Shown: piece after piece, positions 15,606-25,187 of the stretch | Numbering within the stretch: position 1 is the first letter of the stretch | Layout of the letters: every line of letters starts with the position of its first letter | NCBI GenBank assembly: GCA_026983775.1 | Contig: JALSTK010000097.1 | Span: forward strand, 1-56,091 | Direction of reading: 5' to 3' | Source of the DNA: Calditrichia bacterium | Lineage (GTDB): Bacteria; Calditrichota; Calditrichia; Calditrichales; Calditrichaceae | Length of the DNA stretch: 56,091 nucleotides | The notes under the pieces: model-generated | The model's database searches: none | Told to the model about the DNA's origin: nothing | Seen by the model: only the letters and a program-made list of their open reading frames with translations | Translations under genes and position numbers: made by a program

Positions 15606-16046
15606 AGGCCTTCTCCTTAGAATATAATATGTTTACAGACTCGGGACGAAACGAGTTACCTGTTCTGGTCCGTGCGAGACAGTTTATTTTAGACGTTTGG
15701 CTTAATACACCGAGGCTTACCTCGCTGACATTCCCGCAATATTTTAGCGGGAATCTAAAATGGATCATCCCGAAGGGACGATTTCGTTGCGCATATTCAC
15801 CTAACGGCAAATTCCGGAACGTCATATCTGGTAATATCTCGGGACCTGCCCCAGGGCTATTTATTTCGCGATTATTTTTCAGTTTTTAAATTTACGATTT
15901 CTTTGCTGAAAAGTGCAACAGGTGAGATAAAATACCTCAAGATTAATTTTGCAATTCTTGCCGATGACTTTTAAATTAGGCTAAGTTGAAAAAGCGAATA
16001 TATTTTCGTTAATTCTTTAATTATTAGCAACTTATAAAGGGAAGAT
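15606..16046. other. Divergent intergenic region rich in small hairpins
   Basis: 441 bases between the DUF1015 gene (minus) and dnaE (plus). From about 15636 to 15870 there are several local stems: ACTCG/CGAGT near 15636-15653, CGAGG-CTTA-CCTCG near 15712-15725, the 8-base stem at 15730-15754, TCCC-GAA-GGGA near 15768-15778 and the palindrome TTCCGGAA near 15812. The last 150 bases are AT-rich and must carry the dnaE promoter. Frames open across the hairpins on both strands give translations with no recognisable family, and I do not call a gene. Confidence 0.5.
15730..15754. repeat. REP-like palindrome
   Basis: ATTCCCGC at 15730-15737 and GCGGGAAT at 15747-15754 form a perfect 8-base stem with a 9-base AT loop. 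The ATTCCCGC...GCGGGAAT arrangement is the same as that of REP/BIME-type intergenic repeats in many bacteria. There is no T-run, so it is not a simple terminator. Only one copy is in this window. Confidence 0.45.
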
Positions 16047-19000
16047 TTGTCTTTCGTACATCTACATAGCCATACCCACTATTCCCTGTTGGACGGGGCG
16101 GGAAAAATTAAAGACATGGTTCAGCGTACCGTCGAGCTGGGTATGAAGGCTCTGGCCATTACGGATCATGGAAATATGTTCGGCGCCATGGAATTCTATT
16201 CCGAAGCCAAAAAAGCCGGTATTAAACCGATTCTCGGCATGGAAGCCTATATTGCGCCGCGAGAACGCACCTACCGCAAAAAAATCGAAGGTGAATCCCA
16301 TTCCTACCATTTGGTCTTATTGGCGAAAAATACGCAGGGTTTAAAAAATCTGATTCGTCTTTCTTCCCTGGCATTTTTGGAAGGGATGTATTATAAACCG
16401 CGTATCGACAAAGAAATTTTGCGCCGATATTCCGAAGGGATTATTGCCACATCGGCTTGTATGAAAGGCGAAGTGCCCTATAAACTGCGTAGGGGGATGC
16501 GCGAACAGGCCATCAAAGCGGCCGAAGAATATCTGGATATTTTTGGCGATGATTTTTATCTGGAAATACAGCGCCATCATATTCCGGAAGAAGAGATGGT
16601 GTATCCCAAGGTTTATGAATTGGCCCGCGAGATGCATATCCCGGTCATTGCCACCAACGATAATCATTACCTGAACAAAGGGGATCATGAGGCCCACGAT
16701 ATCTTGCTCTGTCTGCAGACAGGTAAAGATCGGGATGATCCCAATCGCATGCGTTATGGTACGGAAGAGTTATATCTGAAATCTCCCCAAGAGATGTACC
16801 GGCTCTTCGCAGATAAACCGGATGTAGTGGAACGGACGCTGGAAATCAGTGACAAAATAGACCTGGAGATTGATTTCGATAAACGCTATCTGCCTGAATT
16901 TCCCATTCCGGAAGAGGAAGGAAAAATCAATTCCGATGAATATCTGCGTCGTTTAACATACCGGGGAGCGGAAAAAAATTATCCGCATATGGATGAGAGG
17001 GTTAAAGAGCGTATCGAATATGAATTATCGGTCATTAAACAGATGGGTTTTGCCGGTTATTTTCTGATTGTACAGGATTTTATTAATGCGGCCCGTGAAC
17101 GGGATATACCGGTGGGATTGGGTCGGGGCTCGGCTGCAGGAAGTATTGTAGCTTATAATTTGGGCATCACTAAAGTGGATCCTCTGAAATATGATTTGCT
17201 GTTTGAACGTTTTTTGAATCCCGAGCGGGTAAATATGCCGGATATCGATATCGACTTTTGCTATGAACGGCGTGATGAAGTGATTGAATATGTGCGGGAA
17301 AAATACGGACGCAAGAATGTGGCTCAGATCATTACTTTCGGAACCATGGCCTCGAGAGGCGTGATCCGCGATGTTTCGCGTGTATTGAAGATTCCCATTT
17401 CTAAGGCGGATACTATTGCCAAGATGATTCCCCACCAGGGTGCCAGGCCCATGCCCCTTGCAAAGGCTCTGAAAGATGTACCTGAAATAAAGGAATTAGC
17501 CGAAAGCGGGGACCCCCAGATGGAAGCGCTGTTCCGCTATTCCCGCACTCTCGAAGGCATTGCCCGTCACGCTTCTGTACATGCGGCAGGGATCATCATC
17601 ACTCCCGATGATATTATGAATTATGTGCCCCTTTATAAAACCTCGGAGGGGGATATCACCACTCAGTGGACTATGAATTGGAGTGAGGCCATCGGTCTGC
17701 TGAAAATGGATTTTTTGGGTCTGCGCAATCTAACGGTCATTCATAATACGGAACGGATGATCGAGGAACGAACCGGGCAAACATTCGATATAAGCGCAGT
17801 GCCTATGGACGACGAAGAAACGTTTCGTCTCTTTGGAGAAGGCCTGACGGTCGGTGTCTTTCAGTTTGAAAGCTCGGGTATGCAGGAATATCTTAAAAAA
17901 TTAAAACCCCACCGCATCGAAGACCTGATTGCCATGAATGCACTCTATCGGCCGGGTCCCATGAGCATGATAGATGATTTTATTGACCGTAAATTCGGAC
18001 GGAAAAAGATTGAATATATTCACCCCAAATTGGAACCGATCCTCAAAGAGACTTACGGGATCATTGTCTATCAGGAGCAGGTAATGCGGATTGCATCGGA
18101 TTTAGCCGGCTTCTCTCTGGCACAGGCCGATCTAATGCGCAGAGCTATGGGCAAGAAGAAAAAAAGCGTCATGGCCGAGCAGAAAAAACTATTTGTGTCC
18201 GGCTGTATTGAAAAAGGCATCGATAAAAAAAGTGCCACACAAATTGCCGATTTAATCGAAAAATTTGCTTCGTACGGTTTTAATAAGTCCCATTCCGCTG
18301 CCTATGCCATTATTGCTTATCAAACCGCTTATTTAAAGGCCCACTATCCGGCAGAATTTATGGCGGCCAATCTAACCTCCGAAGTCAAGGATGCCGATCG
18401 GGTTGTGGTTTTAATGGATGAGTGTAAAAAAATGGGCATTAAAATCAAGTCTCCGGATATTAATTATTCCGAGGCGCATTTTGTTCCCATAGATAAAAAT
18501 ACGATTGCTTTCGGTATGGAAGCGATTAAGAATGTGGGCGGTAATGCCATTCAATCTATTGTTCGGGCCAGACAGGAACACGGTCCTTTTAAAACTCTGT
18601 TCGACCTGTTAAAATATGCAGACCTGCGTCTTGTAAATAAAAAGGTATTGGAAAGTCTGGCTCAGGCGGGCGCCATGGATTCTCTGGAAGGAAGCCGTTC
18701 CCAGCTCTACAATGTGATCGAAACGGCGATCGAGTTCGCGCAAAATCTTCAGGGCCGAAATAACCGCAATAAGAACCAGATCAGCCTGTTCGATTTGGCC
18801 GCGGCCACTGAGCAGGAAGATGATTTGGTCAGTTATCCTCCTTTACCCGATGTTCCGCCCTGGAGTGTAACCGATAAGCTAAACAAGGAAAAAGAGCTGC
18901 TGGGATTCTATGTTTCCGGACACCCTTTGGAACGCTATCGCACCGTGATTGAACTCTTTTCCAGTCCGATTGACCACTATTTGAACGGTACCGTACCTAA

Positions 19001-19511
19001 ACTGATTTCCATTGTCGGTCAGATTACGGATCTGCGCACCATTCTGGATCGAAAACAGCAAAAAATGGCTTTCGTTAAAATTGAAAACTTTACCCGATCT
19101 TTTGAAATCGTTGTTTTTGGTTCGGTTTATCCCAAATTTGAGAAATATCTAAAACCGGACCGGATCGTCCTTGTGCGAGGAAGATTAAATTCGGAACTGG
19201 ATGATAATATCATTAAACTGATCGGAGAACGGATTTTACCGGTCGAGAAAGTCCCCGAAGAGCTGACCGATTCCGTTTTATTACAGATCCATAAAGATAC
19301 ATTCACGGAAGAACAGTTACATGAATTAAAGGTCGTCCTTAAATCCAGCCCCGGTTCGAGTCGTATCTATTTTAATTTCATGCTCAACGGAGACGGTGAT
19401 TTTCAGATGATATCCAATAGCCTGAAAGTTAAATTATCACTCAACACGCTCAATGAATTGGACCGGATCATCGGCTATGAATATATAAAGATCAAGGTTC
19501 ACGAATCATGA
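16047..19511 (+). CDS. dnaE: DNA polymerase III subunit alpha
   Basis: 1154 residues, the usual DnaE size. The TTG start at 16047 is supported by AAAGGGAAGA just upstream and by the PHP domain beginning at once (SFVHLHSHTHYSLLDG, with ITDHGNMFGA). The catalytic aspartates lie in MPDIDIDF (Asp399, Asp401, Asp403), with the GLGRGSAAGS palm segment before them and the ALYRPGPM and YGFNKSHSAAYA stretches after. A helix-hairpin-helix region and an OB fold (ISIVGQITDLRTIL) follow near residues 990-1080. It is the replicative polymerase of the holoenzyme. Its stop overlaps the dtd start by 4 bases, which opens a compact run of housekeeping genes. Confidence 0.98.
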   Translation: MSFVHLHSHTHYSLLDGAGKIKDMVQRTVELGMKALAITDHGNMFGAMEFYSEAKKAGIKPILGMEAYIAPRERTYRKKIEGESHSYHLVLLAKNTQGLKNLIRLSSLAFLEGMYYKPRIDKEILRRYSEGIIATSACMKGEVPYKLRRGMREQAIKAAEEYLDIFGDDFYLEIQRHHIPEEEMVYPKVYELAREMHIPVIATNDNHYLNKGDHEAHDILLCLQTGKDRDDPNRMRYGTEELYLKSPQEMYRLFADKPDVVERTLEISDKIDLEIDFDKRYLPEFPIPEEEGKINSDEYLRRLTYRGAEKNYPHMDERVKERIEYELSVIKQMGFAGYFLIVQDFINAARERDIPVGLGRGSAAGSIVAYNLGITKVDPLKYDLLFERFLNPERVNMPDIDIDFCYERRDEVIEYVREKYGRKNVAQIITFGTMASRGVIRDVSRVLKIPISKADTIAKMIPHQGARPMPLAKALKDVPEIKELAESGDPQMEALFRYSRTLEGIARHASVHAAGIIITPDDIMNYVPLYKTSEGDITTQWTMNWSEAIGLLKMDFLGLRNLTVIHNTERMIEERTGQTFDISAVPMDDEETFRLFGEGLTVGVFQFESSGMQEYLKKLKPHRIEDLIAMNALYRPGPMSMIDDFIDRKFGRKKIEYIHPKLEPILKETYGIIVYQEQVMRIASDLAGFSLAQADLMRRAMGKKKKSVMAEQKKLFVSGCIEKGIDKKSATQIADLIEKFASYGFNKSHSAAYAIIAYQTAYLKAHYPAEFMAANLTSEVKDADRVVVLMDECKKMGIKIKSPDINYSEAHFVPIDKNTIAFGMEAIKNVGGNAIQSIVRARQEHGPFKTLFDLLKYADLRLVNKKVLESLAQAGAMDSLEGSRSQLYNVIETAIEFAQNLQGRNNRNKNQISLFDLAAATEQEDDLVSYPPLPDVPPWSVTDKLNKEKELLGFYVSGHPLERYRTVIELFSSPIDHYLNGTVPKLISIVGQITDLRTILDRKQQKMAFVKIENFTRSFEIVVFGSVYPKFEKYLKPDRIVLVRGRLNSELDDNIIKLIGERILPVEKVPEELTDSVLLQIHKDTFTEEQLHELKVVLKSSPGSSRIYFNFMLNGDGDFQMISNSLKVKLSLNTLNELDRIIGYEYIKIKVHES

Positions 19512-19948
19512 TTGTGGTTGCGCAACGGGTCTCAACCGCTTCTGTATGGGTGGAGAAGCAAAGAGTGGGAGCCATTGGTCCGGGTCTGCTGCTCTTAATT
19601 GGTGTGGCGGATAAAGACACTCCGCAAGATATTGAATTTGTAGCCGGAAAGTGTGTGAATTTGCGTATCTTCGGTGATGAAGAAGGGAAGATGAACCGAT
19701 CTGTATTGGATACAAAAGGGCAAATTCTGGCTATTTCACAATTTACTTTATTTGGAAATACCAGCAAAGGAAGACGCCCCAGTTTTGTCCATGCTGCTCC
19801 TCCGGAAAAAGCGGAATTGTACTATAATCTGTTTATCGATAAATTGAAGTCATTCGGCATCCATGTGGAAAGCGGGATCTTCGGGGCTATGATGGACGTA
19901 CAACTGACTAATCAGGGTCCGGTTACTTTAATTGTTCACAGTAAATAA
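19508..19948 (+). CDS. dtd: D-aminoacyl-tRNA deacylase
   Basis: 146 residues, the normal size. It removes D-amino acids wrongly attached to tRNA. Family motifs are visible: MIVVAQRVSTASVWVE at the N-terminus, the active-site SQFTLFG near residue 78, and the NQGPVT motif near residue 136 (usually NxGPVT). The ATG overlaps the dnaE stop in an ATGA arrangement, so translational coupling is likely. Confidence 0.96.
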   Translation: MIVVAQRVSTASVWVEKQRVGAIGPGLLLLIGVADKDTPQDIEFVAGKCVNLRIFGDEEGKMNRSVLDTKGQILAISQFTLFGNTSKGRRPSFVHAAPPEKAELYYNLFIDKLKSFGIHVESGIFGAMMDVQLTNQGPVTLIVHSK

Positions 19949-19958
19949 TCGGGAAAAT

Positions 19959-20729
19959 ATGGAAGATCAAAAATCGTTTTGGAATAAGTTTAAAAGCTCA
20001 CTACTCTTTAAATTGTTGCTGGGGATTCTCGCCCTGATCCTGTTTATTGTGATAATGAATGATGTGGTTATGCCCTATTATGTACGACTCGGAGAGGAAG
20101 TAGAGCTGAATGATGTGGTCGAGCTGCCTGTGGCCGAGGCGGCACAAAAATTAAAGGATAACGGGTTTATCCCTGTTATTTCCGATTCGGTCTATGATGA
20201 GGATTATCCAGAAGGTACTATAGTAGAGCAGATGCCTCAACCCTATACGGTAGTTAAAAAAGGGCGGCATGTCTATCTTACGGTAAGTGCCGGTGAGAAA
20301 CCGATTCTCATGCCGAATCTTTTTTATAAATCGCCGCGAGATGCAGAACTGATCCTGAAATCATACGGATTAAAACCCGGTTATAAGCAATATGAATATT
20401 CGGATATCGCTCTGTCCGGTGTTGTTATCAGTCAGTCCTATCCGCCCGGTCAGGAAGTGAAGAAAGATACCAGAGTGAATTTCACGATTAGTCTCGGCCC
20501 CTTTCCCAAGCAGAAGAAGATGCCGGATTTGGCCGGGAAATCGTTGAATGCCGCCAAAAAACAACTTCGCTTATTGGGAGTCAAGCACATCACCGTGGAA
20601 TACGTGGAAAAAGAAAACATTTTACCGGAGACGGTGGTCGGCCAAAATGCTAAACGCGGGACTCCGGTCACCGATAGTTTGCAGGTTAGATTATTGGTCA
20701 GTAAAATCAAGAATCCCGAGGAAAGATGA
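19959..20729 (+). CDS. Membrane-anchored PASTA-domain protein
   Basis: 256 residues from the ATG at 19959; the longer upstream frame starts inside the end of dtd and I do not use it. A short cytosolic Lys-rich head (MEDQKSFWNKFK) precedes one membrane segment at about residues 20-42. Three PASTA repeats follow (about 50-118, 119-188, 189-256), each with the usual PxxxGxxxxxA..L and V..Q.P..G pattern (for example IVEQMPQPYTVVKKG and VVISQSYPPGQEVKKD). PASTA domains bind peptidoglycan fragments or beta-lactams when attached to kinases or PBPs, but here there is no kinase or transpeptidase domain. It sits between dtd and rpe, which gives no functional clue. Confidence 0.88.
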   Translation: MEDQKSFWNKFKSSLLFKLLLGILALILFIVIMNDVVMPYYVRLGEEVELNDVVELPVAEAAQKLKDNGFIPVISDSVYDEDYPEGTIVEQMPQPYTVVKKGRHVYLTVSAGEKPILMPNLFYKSPRDAELILKSYGLKPGYKQYEYSDIALSGVVISQSYPPGQEVKKDTRVNFTISLGPFPKQKKMPDLAGKSLNAAKKQLRLLGVKHITVEYVEKENILPETVVGQNAKRGTPVTDSLQVRLLVSKIKNPEER

Positions 20730-21400
20730 TGGCTCTTTTAGCTCCCTCAATTTTGTCTGCAGACCTGTTGCAGTTGAAAGATCAGATAAAGATAGTAGAA
20801 GAAAACGGAGCCGATTGGATCCATGTGGATGTGATGGACGGTCAATTTGTTCCGAATATTACTTTTGGTCCGGCTATAGTAGAAGCGAGCAGGAGAGTGA
20901 GTGATCTTCCTCTCGATGTGCATTTGATGATTGTTCATCCGGAAAATTATATTGAGCAATTTGCATCGGCCGGAGCGAATTTGATTACCGTGCATCAGGA
21001 AGCCTGTCCGCATCTGGATCGCATTGTCAATCAAATCAAAGAAGCAAAATGCAAAGCCGGTGTGGCCATTAATCCGGCCACACCCGTAGCAGCGCTGGAG
21101 CCTGTTTTACCGGACATAGACCTTTTACTGATTATGAGTGTTAATCCCGGATTCGGAGGACAAAAATTTATTCCCTATACCTTGCGGAAGATGCGCCGGG
21201 CAGTCCAACTTCGGGATCATTCGGAAGGATCTTTTTTAATTGAAGTGGATGGCGGCGTCAATCCGGAAACCGTTGCCCGGATCATTCGCTCCGGTGCGGA
21301 TGTGTTGGTAGCGGGTCAGGCCATTTTCGGACAAACGGACCTTGCCGCAGCATGCCGCAAAATGAAGGAACTATCCATTCCCATGGCAGAGGAAGTTTAG
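20726..21400 (+). CDS. rpe: Ribulose-phosphate 3-epimerase
   Basis: 224 residues, normal for the family. It interconverts ribulose 5-phosphate and xylulose 5-phosphate in the pentose-phosphate pathway. The TIM-barrel motifs are complete: APSILSADLLQL, HVDVMDGQFVPN with metal-binding His and Asp, VHLMIVHPE, MSVNPGFGGQKF and the phosphate-binding VDGGVN and GADVLVAGQAIFG. The start (ATGATGG, either Met) overlaps the PASTA gene stop by 4 bases and GAGGAAAG lies just upstream. Confidence 0.97.
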   Translation: MMALLAPSILSADLLQLKDQIKIVEENGADWIHVDVMDGQFVPNITFGPAIVEASRRVSDLPLDVHLMIVHPENYIEQFASAGANLITVHQEACPHLDRIVNQIKEAKCKAGVAINPATPVAALEPVLPDIDLLLIMSVNPGFGGQKFIPYTLRKMRRAVQLRDHSEGSFLIEVDGGVNPETVARIIRSGADVLVAGQAIFGQTDLAAACRKMKELSIPMAEEV

Positions 21401-21981
21401 TGGCTGAACGATTAACTCTGGCCCGGGAACTGCAACGTAAGACCATCCATATCCTGACCTCGTTTCTTCCTTTGGCCTATTATCTCAATGTTGATCGTAC
21501 CTTTATCCTTTATACGGCCCTGTTTCTGGCCATCGGCTTTTTAAGCGCCGATCTCTTGCGGATGAAATTTGCTCTTGCGGAAAAATATTTTCTGCTTATA
21601 TTTTCTCCGTTGCTGCGTGGAAAGGAAGCCAGGAAAAAATTAACCGGAGCAACCTGGCTGTTTTTGGGAATGGTTGCGACCGTATTTTTGTTTTCTAAAG
21701 AGCAGGCTGTTCCGGCCATGTTTCTGGCCACGCTGGCCGATCCGTTTGCGGCCTTATTCGGCAGACGTTTTGGACGGAAAAAATATTTCGGTAAAACAAT
21801 AATCGGTTTTCTGGTCTTTTGGATAACGGCCGTGCTGATTATAGGAGGATTCGATAGTTTTGGTTGGATGGCCGTTTGGATCGGGTTTATCTGTGCATTG
21901 CTGGAATTTATACCTGTTTATATAGATGATAATTTGCTGGTTCCTTTAGCGGCCGGATATTTACTGAAAATATTCCGCTGA
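21400..21981 (+). CDS. Diacylglycerol/polyprenol kinase family protein (DGK1/SEC59 type)
   Basis: 194 residues from a GTG whose first base is the last base of the rpe stop; GAGGAAG lies 4 bases before it. Several membrane segments are visible. Family marks are ARELQRKTIHI at the N-terminus (the RKxxH element), LADPFAALFGRRFGR followed by GKTIIGF, and ALLEFIPVYIDDNLLVPL near the C-terminus. Relatives are CTP-dependent kinases of diacylglycerol, dolichol or phytol. Usual members carry GDP where this one has ADP in 'LADPFA', a mild change. The isoprenoid or lipid substrate is not predictable. Confidence 0.85.
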   Translation: MAERLTLARELQRKTIHILTSFLPLAYYLNVDRTFILYTALFLAIGFLSADLLRMKFALAEKYFLLIFSPLLRGKEARKKLTGATWLFLGMVATVFLFSKEQAVPAMFLATLADPFAALFGRRFGRKKYFGKTIIGFLVFWITAVLIIGGFDSFGWMAVWIGFICALLEFIPVYIDDNLLVPLAAGYLLKIFR

Positions 21982-22002
21982 ATTGTTTAAGAGGAGTTAA
22001 TA

Positions 22003-22983
22003 TTGAAACGTACGATTTATTATGTGGTTCTCCTGTTCTTTATCTTTTTGCAAGGCGCCCGGGGACAAAGTTTTAAAAAATATGCCGGTGAATTTTTATA
22101 TATCGGAGCCGGCAGCCGTGTAACGGCTCTCGGCGGAGCGGGTACGGCCTCTACATCGGATGTGAATGCCGCTTACTGGAATCCGGCCGGTTTGGTGGAA
22201 GCCCGCGGTTTTCAATTTGAATTTATGCACAGCAAACAATTCATCAGTAGTATTCAACAGAATTACCTGGGGCTCTCCACGGAATACCGGGATGAACAGG
22301 TCCTGGCGCTTTCCTTACTCTATCTGACTGTAAACGGTATTAAAGACAGCAGACAAGCTTTTAATGCGGCCGACCGGAAAGTGGACTATTCCAAAGTGAC
22401 CAGCTTTAATACCGGGGATTATACCCTTTTATTGTCCTATGCCAACTCCTACCGAAAGAATATCAGTTACGGTCTGAATATTAAAGCCATATACCGGGGC
22501 TATCATGTGGCCTCGGCTTTTGGTCTCGGCTTCGATACCGGTATGAAATATTTTGTTAATGACCGCTTTGCTCTGGGGCTCATGCTAAGGGATATCACGA
22601 CTACCATGCTGGTCTGGACAACGGGTGAAAAAGAACTGATTGCTCCTTCAATACGATTCGGAACCAGCTATAAATTGAATATTTCTTCTTTGAATCTAAC
22701 CGTCATGCCTGCAATGGATATGGCTGTCTTGTTCGAAAACCGGCGTTATGCCAGTCAATTGCATCTTGGCCCAATCAGCCTGGATAGTTTTTGGGGGCTG
22801 GAAGTTGGCTACCATCACCTTCTGGCTCTGCGGGTTGGAATGGATGAATTACAGCGTTTCAATACAGGTATCGGTGTTTCGATTCCGAAAATAACCTTCG
22901 ATTATTCATTTACGGCATATCAAAGTGAGCTGGGAAATATCCATCGTATTTCATTCCATCTACAGTTTGATCGGCTTTTTTAA
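22003..22983 (+). CDS. PorV/PorQ-family outer-membrane protein
   Basis: 326 residues from a TTG start with GAGGAG 6 bases upstream. The signal peptide is MKRTIYYVVLLFFIFLQGARG. The mature N-terminus has the family signature: FLYIGAGSRVTALGGAGTA, then NAAYWNPAGLVE. The rest is a series of amphipathic strands as expected for a beta-barrel related to FadL/PorV (UPF0164-like). In type IX secretion PorV carries cargo from the translocon to the surface, and this window encodes several candidate cargo proteins. Paralogues are common in FCB genomes, so the exact role is uncertain. A terminator follows. Confidence 0.85.
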   Translation: MKRTIYYVVLLFFIFLQGARGQSFKKYAGEFLYIGAGSRVTALGGAGTASTSDVNAAYWNPAGLVEARGFQFEFMHSKQFISSIQQNYLGLSTEYRDEQVLALSLLYLTVNGIKDSRQAFNAADRKVDYSKVTSFNTGDYTLLLSYANSYRKNISYGLNIKAIYRGYHVASAFGLGFDTGMKYFVNDRFALGLMLRDITTTMLVWTTGEKELIAPSIRFGTSYKLNISSLNLTVMPAMDMAVLFENRRYASQLHLGPISLDSFWGLEVGYHHLLALRVGMDELQRFNTGIGVSIPKITFDYSFTAYQSELGNIHRISFHLQFDRLF

Positions 22984-23032
22984 TCCTTGTCTTTACTATA
23001 ACCAACCGTCCTCGGAACGATCTTAACCGAAA

Positions 23033-23060
23033 AAAAGCAGCCCTTTAAGGAGCTGCTTTT
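23033..23060. terminator. Rho-independent terminator (works in both directions)
   Basis: AAAAGCAGC (23033-23041) pairs with GCTGCTTTT (23052-23060) around a short loop. The A-run on one side and the T-run on the other let it serve the PorV-like gene on the plus strand and the convergent sorting-domain protein gene on the minus strand. Confidence 0.85.
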
Positions 23061-23108
23061 GTATTCAGAAATGAAGTGGGGGTTTTCTAGAACAATCAAA
23101 AGTACAAC

Positions 23109-25073
23109 TTATCGGATTAAAATCATCTTTTTAATTTCCGATACCCCCCTGCTGGTTATCAGTTGATAGAAATAGACGCCTGTGGCCAAACCGGCGCCAT
23201 CAAAGGTAATCGAATAGTTACCGGCTTGTTGATGGGTGTTGACCAGTTCTTTAACTCTCTGGCCTAAGGTATTGTATACAATTAATCTCACCCGATCGGA
23301 GCTTCGCAGTGGCCCGGCAAGGGAGTAACGTATCGAGGTACTCGGATTCCCGCTCAGGCCGTAACCTTGGCCAAAGGGATTCGGGTAGTTCTGTTCGAGG
23401 GAAAAGCGGGTGGCGATCGGTTCATGATTCTTCAGCGCCGAAGGAGTACCATCGGGATCAATTTGAGCAAAAGCGGTAGCCCAGCGTCCCGCCTCCTTGG
23501 CAAATGCATCGGAATCTCCACGGGTCCAGGCATATTGGTTATAGACCCAGAAATGGGTCGTGTCAACTGGGTCTAAGGCGATGGAGCTGTAATCGCCCCA
23601 TCGGTTTCCGATATGGATTGGTAAACCGGTTCGTACATAATAATCCTCGCCGGGGTGCATTTCCTGAGAGCCGCGTATAGTTCCAGCAGGATCCGTTGCC
23701 TGGTGTACGGCAAAATAGGCGCCGGCGTAAATCGTTGCTGCGCTGGCCGAAAAACCGATAGCAATGTCTCCATTTTGATTAATGGAAATGGCCGGGAAAC
23801 CGGTATAAGTGGCATCGGCAATATCATCTCCCTCAATAAAGCCCTGCTGTCCGATTTGCAGATTGTTAAAAGTGGATGTATTTACCGTAAACCAGAAGTC
23901 GGTAGCCTGTCCGGCCTGTGACCCGGAGGAAGGATTCACCGTGAAGGTGCCGACCAGCGTGTCGCCGCGCCAAACACAACTTTGGGCTCGATCATCACCG
24001 AAATCGATCTTGACATCCGAACCTAATTGAGGGGCGGATGGGACTCCGGAACTGTTGTCATGTATCTCTCCGGGATTGACAAATTGTACGTTAAATTGGG
24101 GCCCCCCTGAAGCGCCTAATGGATCATCGATTCGAAAAACGGCAATCATGTCATTGTTGCCGTTATTATCATCCCATTCACTGCTGAACATAAAAAGGCC
24201 GTCACCGTTCGGTTGACTGCCATACATATGGGCCGGTTGAATCGTAAAGGCCTGGTTAGCCAATCCGGCCTCGGTGGAGGGATCATACACATGATAAGAG
24301 GATGTGTCGCTGCCATACAATCCTTTATCGAAAATCCACATGCGTGTTGCCTTGTATGTACTGCTGAAAGTGAACATATTTCCATTTAGATAAAAAGCAT
24401 CTGTGCTAACCCCCAAGGAAGGAAAGTCCAGCCAGGTATCCGTACCATCGATATTTAACTTGGTATTCACTCTCTGAAAATTCCAGCCGTCATTGGGATC
24501 ATCCGTCTTGGAAACGGCGATATGAATATAGCTGATTTTTGAATTATCATTTTCTTCATCGGCCAGGACGATGTATCGATTATTGTACTGATCCCACAGT
24601 ACACGCGGATCAAATAAATCCGAAGGCGAAGTCGCGGCAAAAAAAGTATTTAAGCTTTCGCTATACTGACGGATACGATCCATTTTGGTATACCATTCGA
24701 TGGCGGTATTCACCGCCAACAGGAAGTGATTAGGGCCTATACAAGCGGCGTTATCGGGAGGTGTTTGTCCCCAGCCATTCAGACTATCATCATGGGAATA
24801 GTTAATCGCTTCGGTTACGGGACCGACGATTAACGGGGTGCCGCTCACGACAGTATTCTTATGCAGAGATTGATCCGACCAACTCTCTGCCGGAGATGGG
24901 ATGGGATGAATTTTTCCATTCTGCAGGGCCCGGTTAAAGGCCGCACCTGAAGAGATGCGAGGTCTGGTGGTTGGACGGTATTGCTGAAAATCCGCAGCAG
25001 ATAAAAAAGAAAATGAAAAAAATACTAAAAAGAATACAACAATAGATAAGGAATAAGGGTATCTTGAAAACAT
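23109..25073 (-). CDS. Large secreted protein with type IX-style sorting domain
   Basis: 654 residues. The signal peptide runs to about residue 26 (MFSRYPYSLSIVVFFLVFFS then Ala-Ala). The central 520 residues resemble secreted beta-propeller-like proteins (segments GPNHFLLAVNTAIEWY and FDPRVLWDQYNNRYIV) but I cannot name the family. The last 90 residues are a sorting domain: NYPNPFGQGYGLSGNPSTSI, VRLIVYNTLGQRVKEL, AGNYSITFDGAGLATGVYFY and a final KKMILIR. An extra segment sits between NYPNPF and the first strand. The start has AAAGGCAGG upstream. Probably a surface or released protein carried by the type IX system; substrate unknown. Confidence 0.85.
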   Translation of the reverse strand: MFSRYPYSLSIVVFFLVFFSFSFLSAADFQQYRPTTRPRISSGAAFNRALQNGKIHPIPSPAESWSDQSLHKNTVVSGTPLIVGPVTEAINYSHDDSLNGWGQTPPDNAACIGPNHFLLAVNTAIEWYTKMDRIRQYSESLNTFFAATSPSDLFDPRVLWDQYNNRYIVLADEENDNSKISYIHIAVSKTDDPNDGWNFQRVNTKLNIDGTDTWLDFPSLGVSTDAFYLNGNMFTFSSTYKATRMWIFDKGLYGSDTSSYHVYDPSTEAGLANQAFTIQPAHMYGSQPNGDGLFMFSSEWDDNNGNNDMIAVFRIDDPLGASGGPQFNVQFVNPGEIHDNSSGVPSAPQLGSDVKIDFGDDRAQSCVWRGDTLVGTFTVNPSSGSQAGQATDFWFTVNTSTFNNLQIGQQGFIEGDDIADATYTGFPAISINQNGDIAIGFSASAATIYAGAYFAVHQATDPAGTIRGSQEMHPGEDYYVRTGLPIHIGNRWGDYSSIALDPVDTTHFWVYNQYAWTRGDSDAFAKEAGRWATAFAQIDPDGTPSALKNHEPIATRFSLEQNYPNPFGQGYGLSGNPSTSIRYSLAGPLRSSDRVRLIVYNTLGQRVKELVNTHQQAGNYSITFDGAGLATGVYFYQLITSRGVSEIKKMILIR

Positions 25074-25187
25074 GACCTGCCTTTCTTTGATTCATGAACA
25101 GACGTAGTGAATTATTGAAACTGTTTCGATACGTATTGTATTTCACCCTGATAATAAGCGAATTTAAAGAATAAATGAATATAGAAA

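Noticed and set aside
15592-15889. Overlapping frames on both strands across the DUF1015-dnaE gap
   Set aside because: Both cross the hairpin cluster, match no family and resemble translations of intergenic repeats, not proteins.
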